Assembly: GCA_038380435.1 (NCBI GenBank)
Contig: JAWZYU010000009.1
Span: forward strand, 60,541,901-60,605,900
DNA: 64,000 nt
Origin: Ryuthela nishihirai
Taxonomy: Eukaryota > Arthropoda > Arachnida > Araneae > Heptathelidae
Direction of reading: 5' to 3'
Below, one piece after another: positions 30,685 to 41,203 of this stretch. Below the pieces are notes generated by a model. The model was not told the DNA's origin, made no database searches, and saw only the letters and a list, made by a program, of their open reading frames with translations. A program made the position numbers and the translations under genes. How positions within the stretch are numbered: position 1 is the first letter of the stretch; every line of letters begins with the position of its first letter.

Positions 30685-31180
30685 TTATTCTAATTAAAAT
30701 TTTCCGCTCCTAGTTTTCATTCTAACGGTGAAACTCGGGGCCGGATCTAGGGGGGGAGGGTTTGAAACACCTCCCCCTTGAGAATGTTACTAAGGGTAAT
30801 GGATAGTAATTATGATTAAACGTGCATATTTCACGCATCTTTCAAGAAAGTTTATAAATAAACCTCTAAAACGAAGAGGAAAATGTTAAGCAGGGGAAAA
30901 TCCAATTCCTTAACCTATCCTTTCTCCGACTCCATTGCGCCATTGAAATCCCCCCCCTCCTCCATCGCTTATATTTTTTATAGATCCGGCAATTGTAGAC
31001 TTTTAACCGCAATGAAAAATGTTGATACCTCTTTTCCTTCATTCCACCCTGAACTCCCTCCTGCAAAATAATTAGAGTGCTTTGGAGTTTGAAAGAGTAT
31101 TGGAATCGTATCAGTAGAAACTTGCTACTTGTGCCGTTTACCCCATTATCGGGTCAAAAAATATTCTGAAACATTGGTTA
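30685..31180. other. Unassigned region
   Basis: Contains a GGGGCCGGATCTAGGGGGGG motif at about 30738-30758, reminiscent of DNA-transposon ends seen elsewhere in the window. The short open frames are in simple, proline-rich readings and are not supported. Confidence 0.3.
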
Positions 31181-31182
31181 GC

Positions 31183-31262
31183 CATAAATGGGCTAAACGG
31201 TTGTGATCAACCGTTTAGCTCATTTATGTGCAAAACTACCGCTCAGAGGTAAAACAACCCAA
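31183..31262 (+). repeat. SINE family 1 3' end with self-inverted duplication
   Basis: The SINE 3' end (AACCGTTTAGCTCATTTATG...GAGGTAAAACAACCC) is plus-oriented from 31208. Its first 21 bp are inverted at 31183-31203 (one pair of mismatches, 4-base loop TGAT), making a hairpin. Confidence 0.82.
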
Positions 31263-31264
31263 CC

Positions 31265-31875
31265 TTAGTACGTAAAAACATTTCTTACTTAGCGTAGATT
31301 GAATTCATTCTACTAATTTTTCTAAAAGCCGAGTCTTGCATTCACTCTAAACAGCGAAAGCAATTATTGAAACTCTGAAAGCAATTGCGTTTTAAGAATA
31401 AGAAGTAACTTATAAAGCAATTTAATTCTCCTGACCGTAAATAGTTGGGAAGCAACATCCTGACGTGTATACCTCTTTTTGTTCAGTCATCGGAGCCCAT
31501 AAGAACCAATATTGTCTTTCCTGTGGTTCGGGTGACGTCTCTGCAGAGTAGGCATAATTTCATCACATGCCTCTTTGGTATCTGATAATAAATGGGAGAT
31601 AACAGCTACACTCATCTGATGTTACCCTTCGACGACTTTGCCGAAGTCTCTTGGGAAATAACACTGTTGTCCTGTAATTGTCAGTAGAACCTGAAAGCAA
31701 CGATTCTGTTTTATTATCTACTGATTTTACCTCTTCAGCCCAACAACTTTGCCTTGCACAATCTTCCACAATAGCTTGATATTTTTATGGATTTTTATTG
31801 CATTCTTGACTTTAATTTCTTCCTTAGTTTCGAAGTGAAATATGCTCTTTTTGTGTTGAATAATTCTTAATTTAT
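31265..31875. other. Unassigned region
   Basis: Minus open frame 31563-31769 has no recognised motif. No repeat landmark seen. Confidence 0.35.
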
Positions 31876-31879
31876 CTAT

Positions 31880-32070
31880 TAAACGGCACTTTTTTTGCAC
31901 ACATTCGGTTAAATGGCAAGGTCACAAGAACCCCAAGGACTGAGAGAAGTTTTGGAAAGTGCATAATAATATGAATTACTGAACAGCTGTTAGGACACAG
32001 ATATAGTCTTCCCGTCAAGGCCATCTCGCCTGTTTTAAACTGCACAGGGTATGACTCTTCTGCACATGAG
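31880..32070 (-). repeat. SINE family 1, 3' half (minus)
   Basis: AAACGGCACTTTTTTTGCAC through GAACAGCTGTTAGGACACAG to GGTATGACTCTTCTGCACATG, head missing. Confidence 0.8.
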
Positions 32071-32195
32071 CCTTTCATATTTATTAGGGGCAGGTTCAAA
32101 AGGACCCTCTCCACCATTGGAGAAACTCGTGCTCTGTCTGCATTACACTACACCAGTGGCAATAAGAGCCTGGAAGTAGAAGATAAGAGTTTGTT

Positions 32196-32690
32196 TCAGG
32201 GAAGACAAGTAGGGGCTTGCAATATGGATGGCATTAAAGGGGGTGCAGACGCAGCCTGGCTAGAAAGGGTGGGAAGATAAGTAGAAGAGTGAAAGTAACT
32301 TTGGTCTAAAGTGAGTGAGTCCTGGGGCCAGCAGACGAGCCAACCCAGATTCCTCAGGTATGCCCTCAGGTAGGCACTCCTAATGGACACCTTGGTAGTC
32401 CCACCTGCGACCTCTCTGATGGCTTGGGCAATTCTGAGTTCGTTAGCAAACCCTTCTGTTATCGGACATCGAGGATCACCAACATCTGCATCTGGATCAC
32501 AGCTGCAGTAACTGTGGGCAGAGATCTTAAAACCCTCCAGATACTCTGGGATGTACCCATGTCTGGTCAGTACCTGCGTGAAATAGTGGTCCAAGGACAT
32601 CAAGGATAACGTAATAATATGTGGCAATCCCGGTGTTCCGCTATACTGAGATAGCACTACACCTTGAGGGAGTTGCCATGAAACCACAAT
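32196..32690 (-). pseudogene. R1-like LINE: C-terminal segment with Cys motif
   Basis: An open minus-strand stretch of 163 codons contains 'QVLTRHGYIPEYLEGFKI', then 'YCSCDPDADVGDPRCPI' and 'ELRIAQAI'. LINEs of this group end with a T-HG-F--YL-RF block followed by C-C----D--H---CP. Here the His is replaced near 'DPRCP', so the metal site may be lost. It is the longest intact open frame of this element. The start at 32687 is just an internal Met. Confidence 0.72.
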
Positions 32691-32929
32691 CCACTAGCCA
32701 GAGAACATTCGATAGATCTTGCCTTCGTAGATCGTACCTGCTGCGGGAGAAGACCTATGGAAGAGAGAGACTTACTTTCAGAAACAAGTCTGTCTGATGA
32801 AATAATCATTGTGGTGCAGTGAGTGGGTTTTTTGAATTTAGAAACTTGCCTAGGAAAAAGCCAAATAACTCACTGATTTTTGTCCAAATACTTTGCCAAA
32901 ATATATCAGATTTTATCATTTGAATTTAG

Positions 32930-33660
32930 AAGGCAAAAATTTGAAGAAGTCCTATCTTTTTGAGTCTTCTGCAGCAGTGCCTCCCAGGCAGCCCCGTCGA
33001 TGAGCCACGCCTAATCGGAGGCAGCCAACCTTTCAGCATGACCCTCAACTTCGTCCCCTCCACGGTGCCGACCGGAGGCCCCCAGCGAAGCAGGCGCCAC
33101 CCACTTCGGGGCTGCAACCGGGCCCTTCGCAGATGCAGGATAAGTCTGCCTAATTGGGTTGACCAAGTCCTTTCGACAGACCCTCTCGTTCTAGGCATCT
33201 CCGGGAGGTTGCCGGCGAGCGAACGCTAGAGGACCCCCAGCTCACACTACTTCAGAGCACCTAAATCCCTACACCACGAAAGCCATGTTCTGCCTAAAGA
33301 TCTTATGTGGAAACTCTTAGTTTTGCTTTTCCATTGATAAGCCCGTCAACCAAGTTAGCTACTCCCAGTCGCGAGCCTTCAACTTCGTCCTCTCCATTGT
33401 GAGCAGGCCGAAGCCCCCCAGTGAACAGTCATCCGACCCACGATATCACTGAGACCGCATTAATGAGCCTACTAGACGGGTTAGCCACACCCTATCCACA
33501 GAACCCTCAAGTACGGCCTCTCAACCGGGGCTGCAACCCCAAGCTTCTCAGGGGACAAGTCAATAAGCCCACTGGACCGGCCCCTCCCAAAAACTCGTCC
33601 GCAGACCCTCAACAGGCCCCCTCCACTGGGATATCAAGGACCGACTGATCCTTTGCAAGA
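32930..33660. other. GC-rich block inside the R1-like LINE
   Basis: Clearly richer in G+C than the window (runs such as GGCCCCCTCC, GGTTGCCGGCGAGCGAACG). Two diverged internal repeats share CTTCAACTTCGTCC, CTCCA-TGTG or CGGTG, and GG-CCCCCAG (about 33045-33100 and 33378-33425). Open frames on both strands are long only because stops are rare at this composition. It separates LINE RNase H from the C-terminal segment, so it is either an insertion or an untranslated part of a rearranged element. Confidence 0.55.
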
Positions 33661-33689
33661 AATGACTTCATTTGAAGACCATTCTTAGT

Positions 33690-34195
33690 CGTGTCCGAGA
33701 GCTTCTGCCATTCGTCCACAACCTGTTTGCCTAGTAATGACTTCAGAGTATGTTTGAAGTTTTAACCGCTATCTCAGACTGGGTGTCAATGCCGCAGAGC
33801 TGGCCAGTTGGTCTGCCCACTCATTCTCTTCATGACCTACGTGCATCTTAACCAGGAGAGGATAATATTGTGTGTGTTCTTACGACCCAACAGCCGCTTG
33901 ATCTCGACAACCGTTTGATGCCTGTTGCTTGCATCTTCAAGCGTTCCAGAGCTGCCCAGCTGTCGGTATACAGCTGGATGTCCTTGTACTGACTGCCTTC
34001 ATTGAGGGACCACTAAAGGGCCTTTCTAATGGCAAGCAGCTCTGCTTGGAAGTCTGAACCATTTTCTGAAACCTTCCTCTTGTAGTCATACACTTTGGCT
34101 CCTTGATTCTAAACAGTGTAGGTGAGGCCCACACCACTTCGCTCTTGGAACCGTCTGCATATGCTTCTGAACCTGTAGGTAACTCCATAAACCAC
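33690..34195 (-). pseudogene. R1-like LINE: RNase H domain
   Basis: Minus strand 'EAYADGSKSEV' (about 34165-34135) holds the first catalytic Asp in the D-S motif. 'NGSDFQAELLAI'-like residues (read across frames, about 34080-34030) hold the Glu, 'YTDSWAALERL' (about 33965-33930) the second Asp, and 'HVGHEENEWADQLA' (about 33840-33800) the H/D motif closing the fold. RNase H degrades the RNA strand of the RNA-DNA hybrid during insertion. All four motif regions are visible, but in three frames with stops. Confidence 0.8.
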
Positions 34196-34320
34196 AACAT
34201 ATTCCTCTACCTGTTGGTAACTCCATTAACCACAACATATTCCTCTACCTGTTGGTAACTCCATAAACCACAGCATATTCCTCTACCTGTTGGTAACTCC
34301 ATAGACCACAGCATATGCAA
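34178..34320 (-). repeat. 38-bp tandem repeat, 4 copies, in the LINE
   Basis: Units start at 34178, 34216, 34254 and 34292 with GGTAACTCCAT-AACCACA. 38 is not a multiple of 3, so each added copy shifts the LINE frame. Minus strand repeats 'QQVEEYAVVYGV' or 'CCGLWSYQQ' in alternating frames. Confidence 0.92.
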
Positions 34321-34565
34321 TCTTTTCGTGGGGTGTGTGTCCTACCTATCGGTATCCATCTCATAGACCTTGGGATCATACTGAACTCCAAGGAATGTTG
34401 CCTTGTCCTTAACCTGCAGGACTCGAAATATGGTCGCTTCCTTCCCAACTGTAAAGACAGAGGCAGTATCCCTGTGATCACCAGCAGCGCATCCGTAGAT
34501 GTCCTAAAAGCTCTAGTGATTCACAATAAATCTGGTCTCTGGGATGTGAGCAGCGTTCTGCATTA
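34245..34565 (-). pseudogene. R1-like LINE: RT-RNase H connection
   Basis: Minus strand 'RAFRTSTDALLVITGILPLS' followed by Arg-rich sequence matches the connection segment of R1/I LINEs, where -AYRT-ST-AL-VLAGI-P- precedes RNase H. It runs into the 38-bp tandem array. Correct order and strand support the parent element. Confidence 0.65.
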
Positions 34566-34915
34566 TGGAAACAACATTGAAATAAGAGTTTTTAATAAAA
34601 GACATTTATCTAGAAAACAAAAATAGACTCTTCTTGTAAGAAAATATATAAAATTAAATTTAGATTTCATCGCTATGTTGAAAATTACATCTTAAGAAAT
34701 AAAGGGCAATATCTGTCATTCTTGAACGAAGCTTATCTAAAAAAAAAGACCCGCAGCTCAAAAGCCTCTTTCTGTTTCAACACTCGTTGGTTTAACGGTA
34801 GGTAACGCATTATGTAAAAGCTCTAAATTTTAACTCTTTTTAATGTGGCTTCAAAGTATTTAAATTCATCGTTGAGATTAAAATCTCTGGAATCTTTCAT
34901 AGGCAGTATTTCTAA

Positions 34916-35131
34916 TTTCAGTGTGCCTAAAGTCCTCAGAAAGAGGGGAAGACTTAAGATGAAGTGGGCCGACAATGTCAAACTGGACCTTGTTAGAATT
35001 GGTGTGCAGTGGTAAGTGTGCAATGTAGCTCAGGACAGATATGCTTGGAGAACTAAATTGCACAGTCTGGTTGGACCTCCGTAACCCATGGCTGCTTAGG
35101 GATGATGATGATGATGATGATTTAAAATATA
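34916..35131 (+). pseudogene. RTE-like LINE 3' end, copy 2 (plus strand)
   Basis: Plus-strand readings 'GLRKRGRLKMKWADNVK' and 'DLVRIGVQW', then 'DRYAWRTKLHSLVG', short UTR CATGGCTGCTTAGG and (GAT)n tail to 35131. Same end as copies 1 and 3, opposite strand. Only about 200 bp is present, strongly 5' truncated, and it lies inside the minus-strand R1-like LINE. Confidence 0.75.
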
Positions 35132-35479
35132 AAACTATTACCATTGCCATCTATTTCATAAAATGATGACTTGTTCACGTAGGCCTTCATTCTCTCTCTA
35201 TATATATATAAAATTGTATATAAAATTGTAACGGAAAAAATTTTATGTATGTGTTCGTTCATTATTTGAATGACCTTGAAATGTGTTCATTTTTAATTTT
35301 TTTTCTTCCTCCTTCTCTCTCGCTTTCTATAAAAACATTTATAAAAAATTCAACATTACTGTAGTCAAATAAAAAAAATAGTTAAAAAACCGATTTTTTA
35401 TTTTCGATTTTCAATTTTTGGGGAAATTTTAAAAACCGGTTGAAATCCTATATTTAAAATTTCAACACTAATCCAGATA

Positions 35480-36590
35480 CTCTCAGGTAGGGTTAACTCC
35501 AACACTATGTCTGCAGCTAAGTTCCAGAGAAATGGGCCACTGCACGAACCCTGTGGGCAGCCCCTGTCCAAGTTCCTAGTAGCTGCCCCACTGGCATGGG
35601 AATACGTGACATTCCTGCTACTTAGGTAATTCGATAACAAGTTACAGATGTTCCTAGGAAAGGCGCATTCTTTCAACCTTCCGAGGATAGCAGGCCACCA
35701 AACGTTGTCAAATGAACCCGTCACATACAGGGCGATTAGAGAGGTGTGCAGTTTTTTCTCTTTGTTCACCTAATAATGCCCACCACCTGTTTGATAGCAG
35801 CAGTGGTGGACTGGTCTATCCAGAATCTATATTGCCTGATGTTCAAGAAGCCTTGTTGTGTACAGTGGTAGTAGAACCGGTTCGTGACCAGCTTGCCTAA
35901 AATCTTACCAAAAACCAGCAACAGACATATTGGTCTGCTGGTCTTCTTTTCCTGTTTTGTTAATGAGGACTATGTCAACCTCTTTACAAGTCTTTAGAAA
36001 GCATCCCAGTCTCAGACAGCTGTTGTAGAGCTGGGTGAACAGATCTCCATGTTCTTTAAACTGCTGTGTCACCTCCACAGTGATACCACCATTTATAGAG
36101 TCCTTGACCCTGGCCATTGCACTTACAACCTCTCCAACCTCCCCTTCCGTAAACAGGACATCATCTTCCGTTTTTGGCGGACCTGGCTATCCTCTCTCTG
36201 GAGTTGATGCTGGGCATCATCAGAGCTCCTGACATCCTGAGGGTAAAGACCCTCTAAAAGTGGTTGAGTCCCTGAAAAAAAAATTTGTAAGGGGACCAGG
36301 GTGCTGCGATAAAAAAATTAGATTAAAGTTTTTACTGTCTCGCTGAAAGATGTAGACCTGTCCCCACCCTCTTTGCGAACATACTCAATGCTCAGTGGCG
36401 TAAGGTCTTTCCCTGCTGCCAGTTTGTACTGCATAGTAAAGGGGGTTCTGTGAAGTAACTCCACTACAAAAATTCTGCTATGAAGCTAATTGGGCTTGGC
36501 AGATTGCAAGTTTATATTCGCCTGTGCCTTCCTATATATCTCTTCTCTGGAACTTCTCTCCCCATTGCGGCACCTTTGATATTTCCATCT
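35480..36590 (-). pseudogene. R1-like LINE: linker and reverse transcriptase fragments
   Basis: From the high end: 'PFTMQYKLAAGKDLTPLSIE' (about 36450-36385), 'FTEGEVGEVV'-like residues near 36150, 'AMARVKDSINGG' (36117 on), 'LFTQLYNSCLRLGCFLKTCK' and 'VDIVLINKTGKEDQQTNMS'. These are the first RT motifs, where others have W-----V-L-KPGK. After a break comes 'YVTGSFDNVWWPAILGRL' (about 35730-35680, the catalytic-Asp motif A region), then 'RGCPQGSCSGPFLWNL' (about 35565-35515, RT motif B). The active-site YADD segment was not found before the reading ends at about 35480. RT copies the element's RNA at the target nick. Frameshifts and stops make it inactive. A second break lies near 35900. Confidence 0.82.
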
Positions 36591-36604
36591 AAGAGCTCTT
36601 CTTC

Positions 36605-36626
36605 ATCATCATCACCATCACCATCA

Positions 36627-36657
<31 letters not shown>

Positions 36658-37600
36658 GCAGCCATGGGTTACGGAGGTCCAACCAGACGGTGCAATTTAG
36701 TTCTCCAAGCAAGTATATCCTGAGCTACATCTACTGCATCTGGCCACTGCACACCAATTCTAACAAGGTCCTGTTTGACATTGTCCGCCCACCGCATCCT
36801 AGGTCTCCCCTTCTTTCTGAGGCCTTTAGGCAAACTGTTCATAACCCTATTCGCCAATCTATAATTATTCATACGGGCAACATGGCCAAACCAACGGAGT
36901 CTCTCTCTGCACAATATGCTGCTTAAAGGAGGTTGCAAACTCCTTTGCCTAACCTCATCATTACTTACAAAGTTGAACCATTTAATGCCCAAGATACTGC
37001 GTAAGCATCTGGAATCAAAAGCATCTAGTTTCCTGTTATCATGTTTACAAAGTGTCCAAGTTTCACTACCATAACTAACCCTAGAAAGAACCAAACTATT
37101 ATACAGCCTAATTTTAGTCTTTAGGTGTATACGCCTATTTCTCCACACTCCCCATAGGTTCTTAAAAGTCCCGGCAGCAATCCCTATTCGTCTGTTAATC
37201 TCATGCCGCACATCACCATTATCTGTTACATAGCTCCCAAGATAATTAAACTCTGACACCTGCTCAAGACTGCAACCATTCAGATTAACTGAATCACAGC
37301 TTGCCTGACCAATTTTCATCACTTTAGTTTGCTCTCTGTTTATAACCAAACCTACTCTACTACCAGTCTCATCAACAGCTCGAATGAAAGAGTTCATCTC
37401 ATCAACATCATTTGCGGGTCTCCAACCACCATAAACAGGTAGGCCACTCTTAGGGATCACAACCATGATAAATCACCCTCATGTCCCAAATTGGGCCCTT
37501 CAGTTCCTAAAAATACTGGCCTGCCACCAATCTTATTAGATATGCTGCTCAATTTCAGCAACCTGAATTGCAGTTTACCATCTCAAGTCCAACTGCAGGA
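36605..37600 (-). pseudogene. RTE-like LINE ORF2 C-terminus, copy 3 (best preserved)
   Basis: A 265-codon open minus-strand frame (37466-36669) covers the region downstream of the RT catalytic core: 'GLVINREQTKVMKIG' (RT motif D side), 'FNYLGSYVTDNGDVRHEI', 'LYNSLVLSRVSYGSETWTL', 'DAFDSRCLRSILGI', 'ERLRWFGHVARM', 'GRPRMRWADNVKQDL', 'AWRTKLHRLVG'. It ends in the short UTR and a long (GATGAT)n tail (36605-36655). Upstream, 37470-37600 probably continues the element without an open frame. RTE-type ORF2 proteins carry an AP-like endonuclease and RT; both catalytic parts are missing here. Long frame retention suggests a young or recently active lineage. Confidence 0.85.
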
Positions 37601-37637
37601 GAAATGACTCAGTACACCATCAATTGTACCATATTGT

Positions 37638-37703
37638 AATGACCATTTAGCGCATTGTGTACAAAGAAGTGCCACGCAGAACATAACTAACCAAACCCAA
37701 CCA
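37638..37703 (+). repeat. SINE family 1 3' end fragment
   Basis: TGACCATTTAGCGCATTGTG through AAGTGCCACGCAGAACATAAC to CCAAACCC. Plus orientation, about 65 bp. Confidence 0.7.
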
Positions 37704-37709
37704 TCTCAA

Positions 37710-38790
37710 GTAGATATCTTGGGAAAATTTTTAAGAATGCTTCCGGCGATTAAAAGAGAAGTGTAACAAGTTCATAGAATCCCAAGGCGACTATTTTGGA
37801 TGATTTTTATAAATCCTTTTTCTGATCATTTGCTTTTGCTTTAGAATTTTGGTCTAATTCACTAACTCATATCCAGTCCCATTTTGCATTAACAAAAATT
37901 CGTTTGAAGAGCTATGGAGTTTGGAATTTTGCTTTCTCTTAACAAATAGCTGCAGAATGAATACAAATATCTAGAAAGGACACAAAAGTCGCAAATTTCC
38001 AAACAGCTTAAAAAATTTATTTTTTCGTCTTTACTTTCCCGACTGAGATCTGCTGCATTTTAACTTTGAAGTCAGATATAATATTAGCTTTTAGAATTAT
38101 TAATGCTTCTTGGTTATATAGGTCTCTTAATGACCGTAATATCCCATATTATCCTACTTTTAAAAGTTAACTCTTCCGAAAAATATTTTGCTTAAAACAA
38201 AGTACAATAATGCATGGTCAGTTTCAGCATCCGCTCCCCCATTAAAGCTCTTAGAGTTCTAAATATAGAATCTCCCTGCGGCTAAAGCTATATTTTGTGA
38301 GAGGTTGGCTCACTTTACAACATAAAAATAAAGTTCGCCGGATATTTTACGCGCTTTTTGCGGTATTGTGCAAGGAAAAGCTCGAACCGCCGAGATCTTT
38401 TGAAAACAATATATCCCCGTTGGCTATGCTCTGCTTACACAACTGCCTTCACGTGATTTCCCTCGTTGCTTTGTTTTGATTCGTGAAATGATTTCAGCAA
38501 ACACACAGATGCCACGTATTTCGCAAACACTGACTATGCTATCAGATACTCTTTTTCGAGCAGAACTACACGATGATATGCAAATGATATATGCAATACA
38601 AGAAAGGCAAATTAAATTTCCTCTTATTTACAAAGAACTGAGAGAAAGGGGAAACTAAATGCTGAATGCCGGTCTGATACAATAATGAACTTCGCCATGA
38701 ATTCGAAAGCAGTACGAGATGGGGAATCCAATTAGCAATATAATAGTAAATGCAAATGAACTGTTGTCATCTTTAATATCTTCAGAGCTC
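37710..38790. other. Unassigned AT-rich region
   Basis: Open frames 38297-38479 and 38476-38658 are short and show no known motif. The latter is of ordinary composition ('MISANTQMPRISQTLTML') but has no splice or promoter support. Confidence 0.3.
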
Positions 38791-38796
38791 GGTTGT

Positions 38797-39178
38797 TTTA
38801 TCCATGAGAGGTGCATTTCTGAACACAATGGGCTAAATGGACAGGTTCCAAGCACCCCAAATACTCAGAGAAGGGCTTCGGAAGGGGACACATTGAACAA
38901 CTGTTACGTGGAAGTAAGGCGTCAAGGCCTACCAGTGTAGACTTTAACCTGCTTAAAAGTGCGTTTCTCGTGCATACGGGGCTCCACAGCTTAACTTCCC
39001 ATCCGTAGGATGCCAGTCTTTCCAGCCAACCGGTGTCCCCTTTCTCGCCGAGGGTAGAACTAGAATCAGCAGGGAAAATTCTCAACGCAGTCACAGTTTG
39101 AGGCTTGAGAGAATTAGGACTCGAATCTGGTGAACTGCAGGTTGCGAGCGTGGTGCGCTACCGACTGAATCGAACCTC
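38797..39178 (-). repeat. SINE family 1, full length (minus)
   Basis: From CATGAGAGGTGCATTTCTG through the body to a tRNA-like head (GGACTCGAATCTGG then GCGCTACCGACTGAATC). An extra 20-odd bp lies near the B box. Confidence 0.82.
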
Positions 39179-39179
39179 T

Positions 39180-40175
39180 CCAACAGGAAATATTGTTATA
39201 GAAATCTTTAGTGTGAAAGATGTTGTTGAGTAAGGCAAGTTATTATTACTGTAGTAAGCTTCATTCCTTCCTTTCAAATTGGTAATACAAATATTGGTAT
39301 ATCAAATTAGTAAGTAAATGACAGGGTGTGTATTTATTCAATACACACCCTGCTATTATTTATTTATTACTAATTTGTAAGGAATAAATCTCACTACAGC
39401 AAAAATCATTTGCACTATATTCCACATCATCTTTCCCTAAAGGAAATATTCAAACACACCATTCAAATGTTTGGAACCCTGCTCTTGTTATGCAGTGTAC
39501 AACTGTGTCACTGCTGGAATCCATAACTCTAAGCAACAATACAGTTATGACTGCATCTTAGGCAATAATGCAGAAGTAAGAAAAATGCAACAGGTTGATG
39601 TTCTCAAGGAGGAAATTAATTACTCTTATTACTGTAAAATCCATGTAATTTTCCGAAAAGCGAAATTTGATATACATCAGGAGTGGATGTTTAGGTTTTT
39701 ATTTCTTAAGGAAATCAATTTTCTTGTACAGACTAAAAAGTTCATTATGATGACTATCTAATTCAATCTCATATATAATATATACATTGAACAAGATATT
39801 TTTCAATGTAGTATGAATATCTTACTATATTAAACAGTGAATGTGATCAAGACAAAAGATTAATAATTTTTAAAGAGATTTTCTCTTTAACAATCCAATG
39901 TACCGGGAGACATGCTCGTTATGAGCAAGTTGGCTGCTGTAGCGAAAAAGAATTTGTGTAATTTCACACCATATTATGGTCTTAACAAACCGTTTAAATA
40001 TTTCGCCTTGCAACAGTTTATAGTGTAAAGTATCACCAGATAGTGTAATACATTGATAGACGCTAGTGTATCTCTACCTTTGTTTTAAAGTGGAGCGAAA
40101 ATATTTACTCATACACGACATTGTGGGAGGAAACTTTGCCATCTTAGGTGTCAACGAGTTGGTTCATTGTTCATT
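39180..40175. other. Unassigned region; hairpin at 39322-39352
   Basis: CAGGGTGTGTATT (39322-39334) and its complement (39340-39352) form a perfect 13-bp stem with loop TATTC. Weaker pairing extends outward (AAATTAGTAA with TTACTAATTT). The open frame 39471-39761 has no motif. Confidence 0.5.
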
Positions 40176-40179
40176 TTTT

Positions 40180-40885
40180 TCTCTCTGAATAGCGCTTCTA
40201 TGAACATAATAGGCAAACTGCCAGGTTACAAGGATTTCGGGCCTCAGAGAAGGTTGGGGAAGGGTTGTTGTTTTTCCTCTGAGCGATGTTTTCTTGCATA
40301 AAGTAGGCTAACTGATTGGGTCACAAGAACCCCCAAGGGCTCGGAAAAAGTACGGGGAAGGGGACTCACGGGACAGCTGTCAAGAGACAGATAGTAGCCT
40401 CCCATAAAGGTAGATAGATAGATAAAACAACAGGATAGATGAAAGTTTAGGTCTCTGAGCATTCTATTCCCGTAAATCTCCCATCAAGGCCGACCAGCAT
40501 GTTTTTAATGTGCTGGTATGGATCCTCCTGATAACTATCAGTCTTTCCAAATCTATTGATGTCCCCTTTCTGATGATGGGAGTGTTGGGGTTTAAATATG
40601 ATAAATCTCAAAGATGGAAACTTACAGTCTAGGACATCTAACGTGTTCTTTAACGGGTGCAGAGTATGACTCTTCTGTACACAAGCGACGCCCTAACTTC
40701 CTATTCGATGGACAGCAGCTTTCCAAGCGCATTGGTATCCATTTTCTCAGAACGCAAAAATATTTTAAAAAAGTAAATAAAACAATAAAAAAATGAAAAA
40801 AAAATATGAATAAAACTTCAACTCTAAAGCAGTTTCAATTCCAACCTCGGAAATACATATGCGAGCCTTGCGCGCTAGCGACTGA
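40180..40885 (-). repeat. Nested/rearranged SINE family 1 cluster (minus)
   Basis: A truncated 3' end (40185-40265) is interrupted by a second 3' end starting TTGTTGTTTTTCCTCTGAGC. That runs to CAGATAGTAGCCTCCC (40409), where GATAGATAGATA sequence intrudes. SINE body resumes at about 40485 (CATCAAGGCCGACCAGC), a partial duplicate of the body follows at 40625 (ACATCTAACGTGTTCTTTAA), and a tRNA-like head ends near 40885 (GCGCGCTAGCGACTG). At least three pieces are overlaid. Confidence 0.65.
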
Positions 40886-41043
40886 AACAATTCCAGACCC
40901 ACATGTCGACGAGATAATCATATCTCTCGAAAGTATTTTAGCAATCTCTGGGTGAGATTGATGCCTTGTTCAGAAAAAATATATTGACGATGGATTTCAA
41001 CATCATTACTTGCTCCAGGACTGCGGACTGATTCGTTCAGCAC

Positions 41044-41191
41044 CTAGGCTAATTGTGTTAAATCTCAGAACAAACTGATATAGGATTGGATAAGCGAAAT
41101 AATCGTAAAAAGGTAAAAACAAATTTGTACGACTATTTTGCTTATCCATTCTTGTATCAGCTTCTTCTGAGATTTAAGACAATTAGCCTAG
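41044..41191. repeat. Inverted repeat, 64-bp arms, 20-base loop
   Basis: 41044-41107 (CTAGGCTAATTGTGTTAAAT...) and 41128-41191 are reverse complements with about 9 mismatches. A small insertion-free foldback, possibly a MITE core. Confidence 0.88.
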
Positions 41192-41203
41192 TTGCATATC
41201 CTA

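Larger units (their letters stand above)
32190..36590 (-). mobile_element. R1-like LINE, minus strand, interrupted and decayed
   Basis: Ordered minus-strand domains are: pre-RT linker and RT (36590-35480), RT-RNase H connection (34565-34245), RNase H (34190-33690) and C-terminal Cys segment (32690-32300). This is the usual order in R1/I-type LINEs that keep an RNase H. Interruptions are a plus-strand RTE-like end (34916-35131), AT-rich sequence (35135-35470), a 38-bp tandem array (34178-34320) and a GC-rich block (32930-33660). The 5' side adjoins the (TGATGA)n tail of another LINE at about 36600. Confidence 0.72.

Noticed and set aside
32926..33648. Long open frames on both strands (32960-33229, 32926-33198, 33421-33648)
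   Set aside because: They follow from scarcity of stop codons in GC-rich sequence, occur on both strands and show no motif.
36480..36926. 148-codon plus-strand open frame with Ser/Pro repeats
   Set aside because: It is the antisense of the RTE-like LINE and its trinucleotide tail; the Ser run is the tail read in another frame.
38476..38658. 60-codon open frame as a possible small gene
   Set aside because: Composition is unremarkable but there is no promoter, splice or family support; length is expected by chance in 64 kb.
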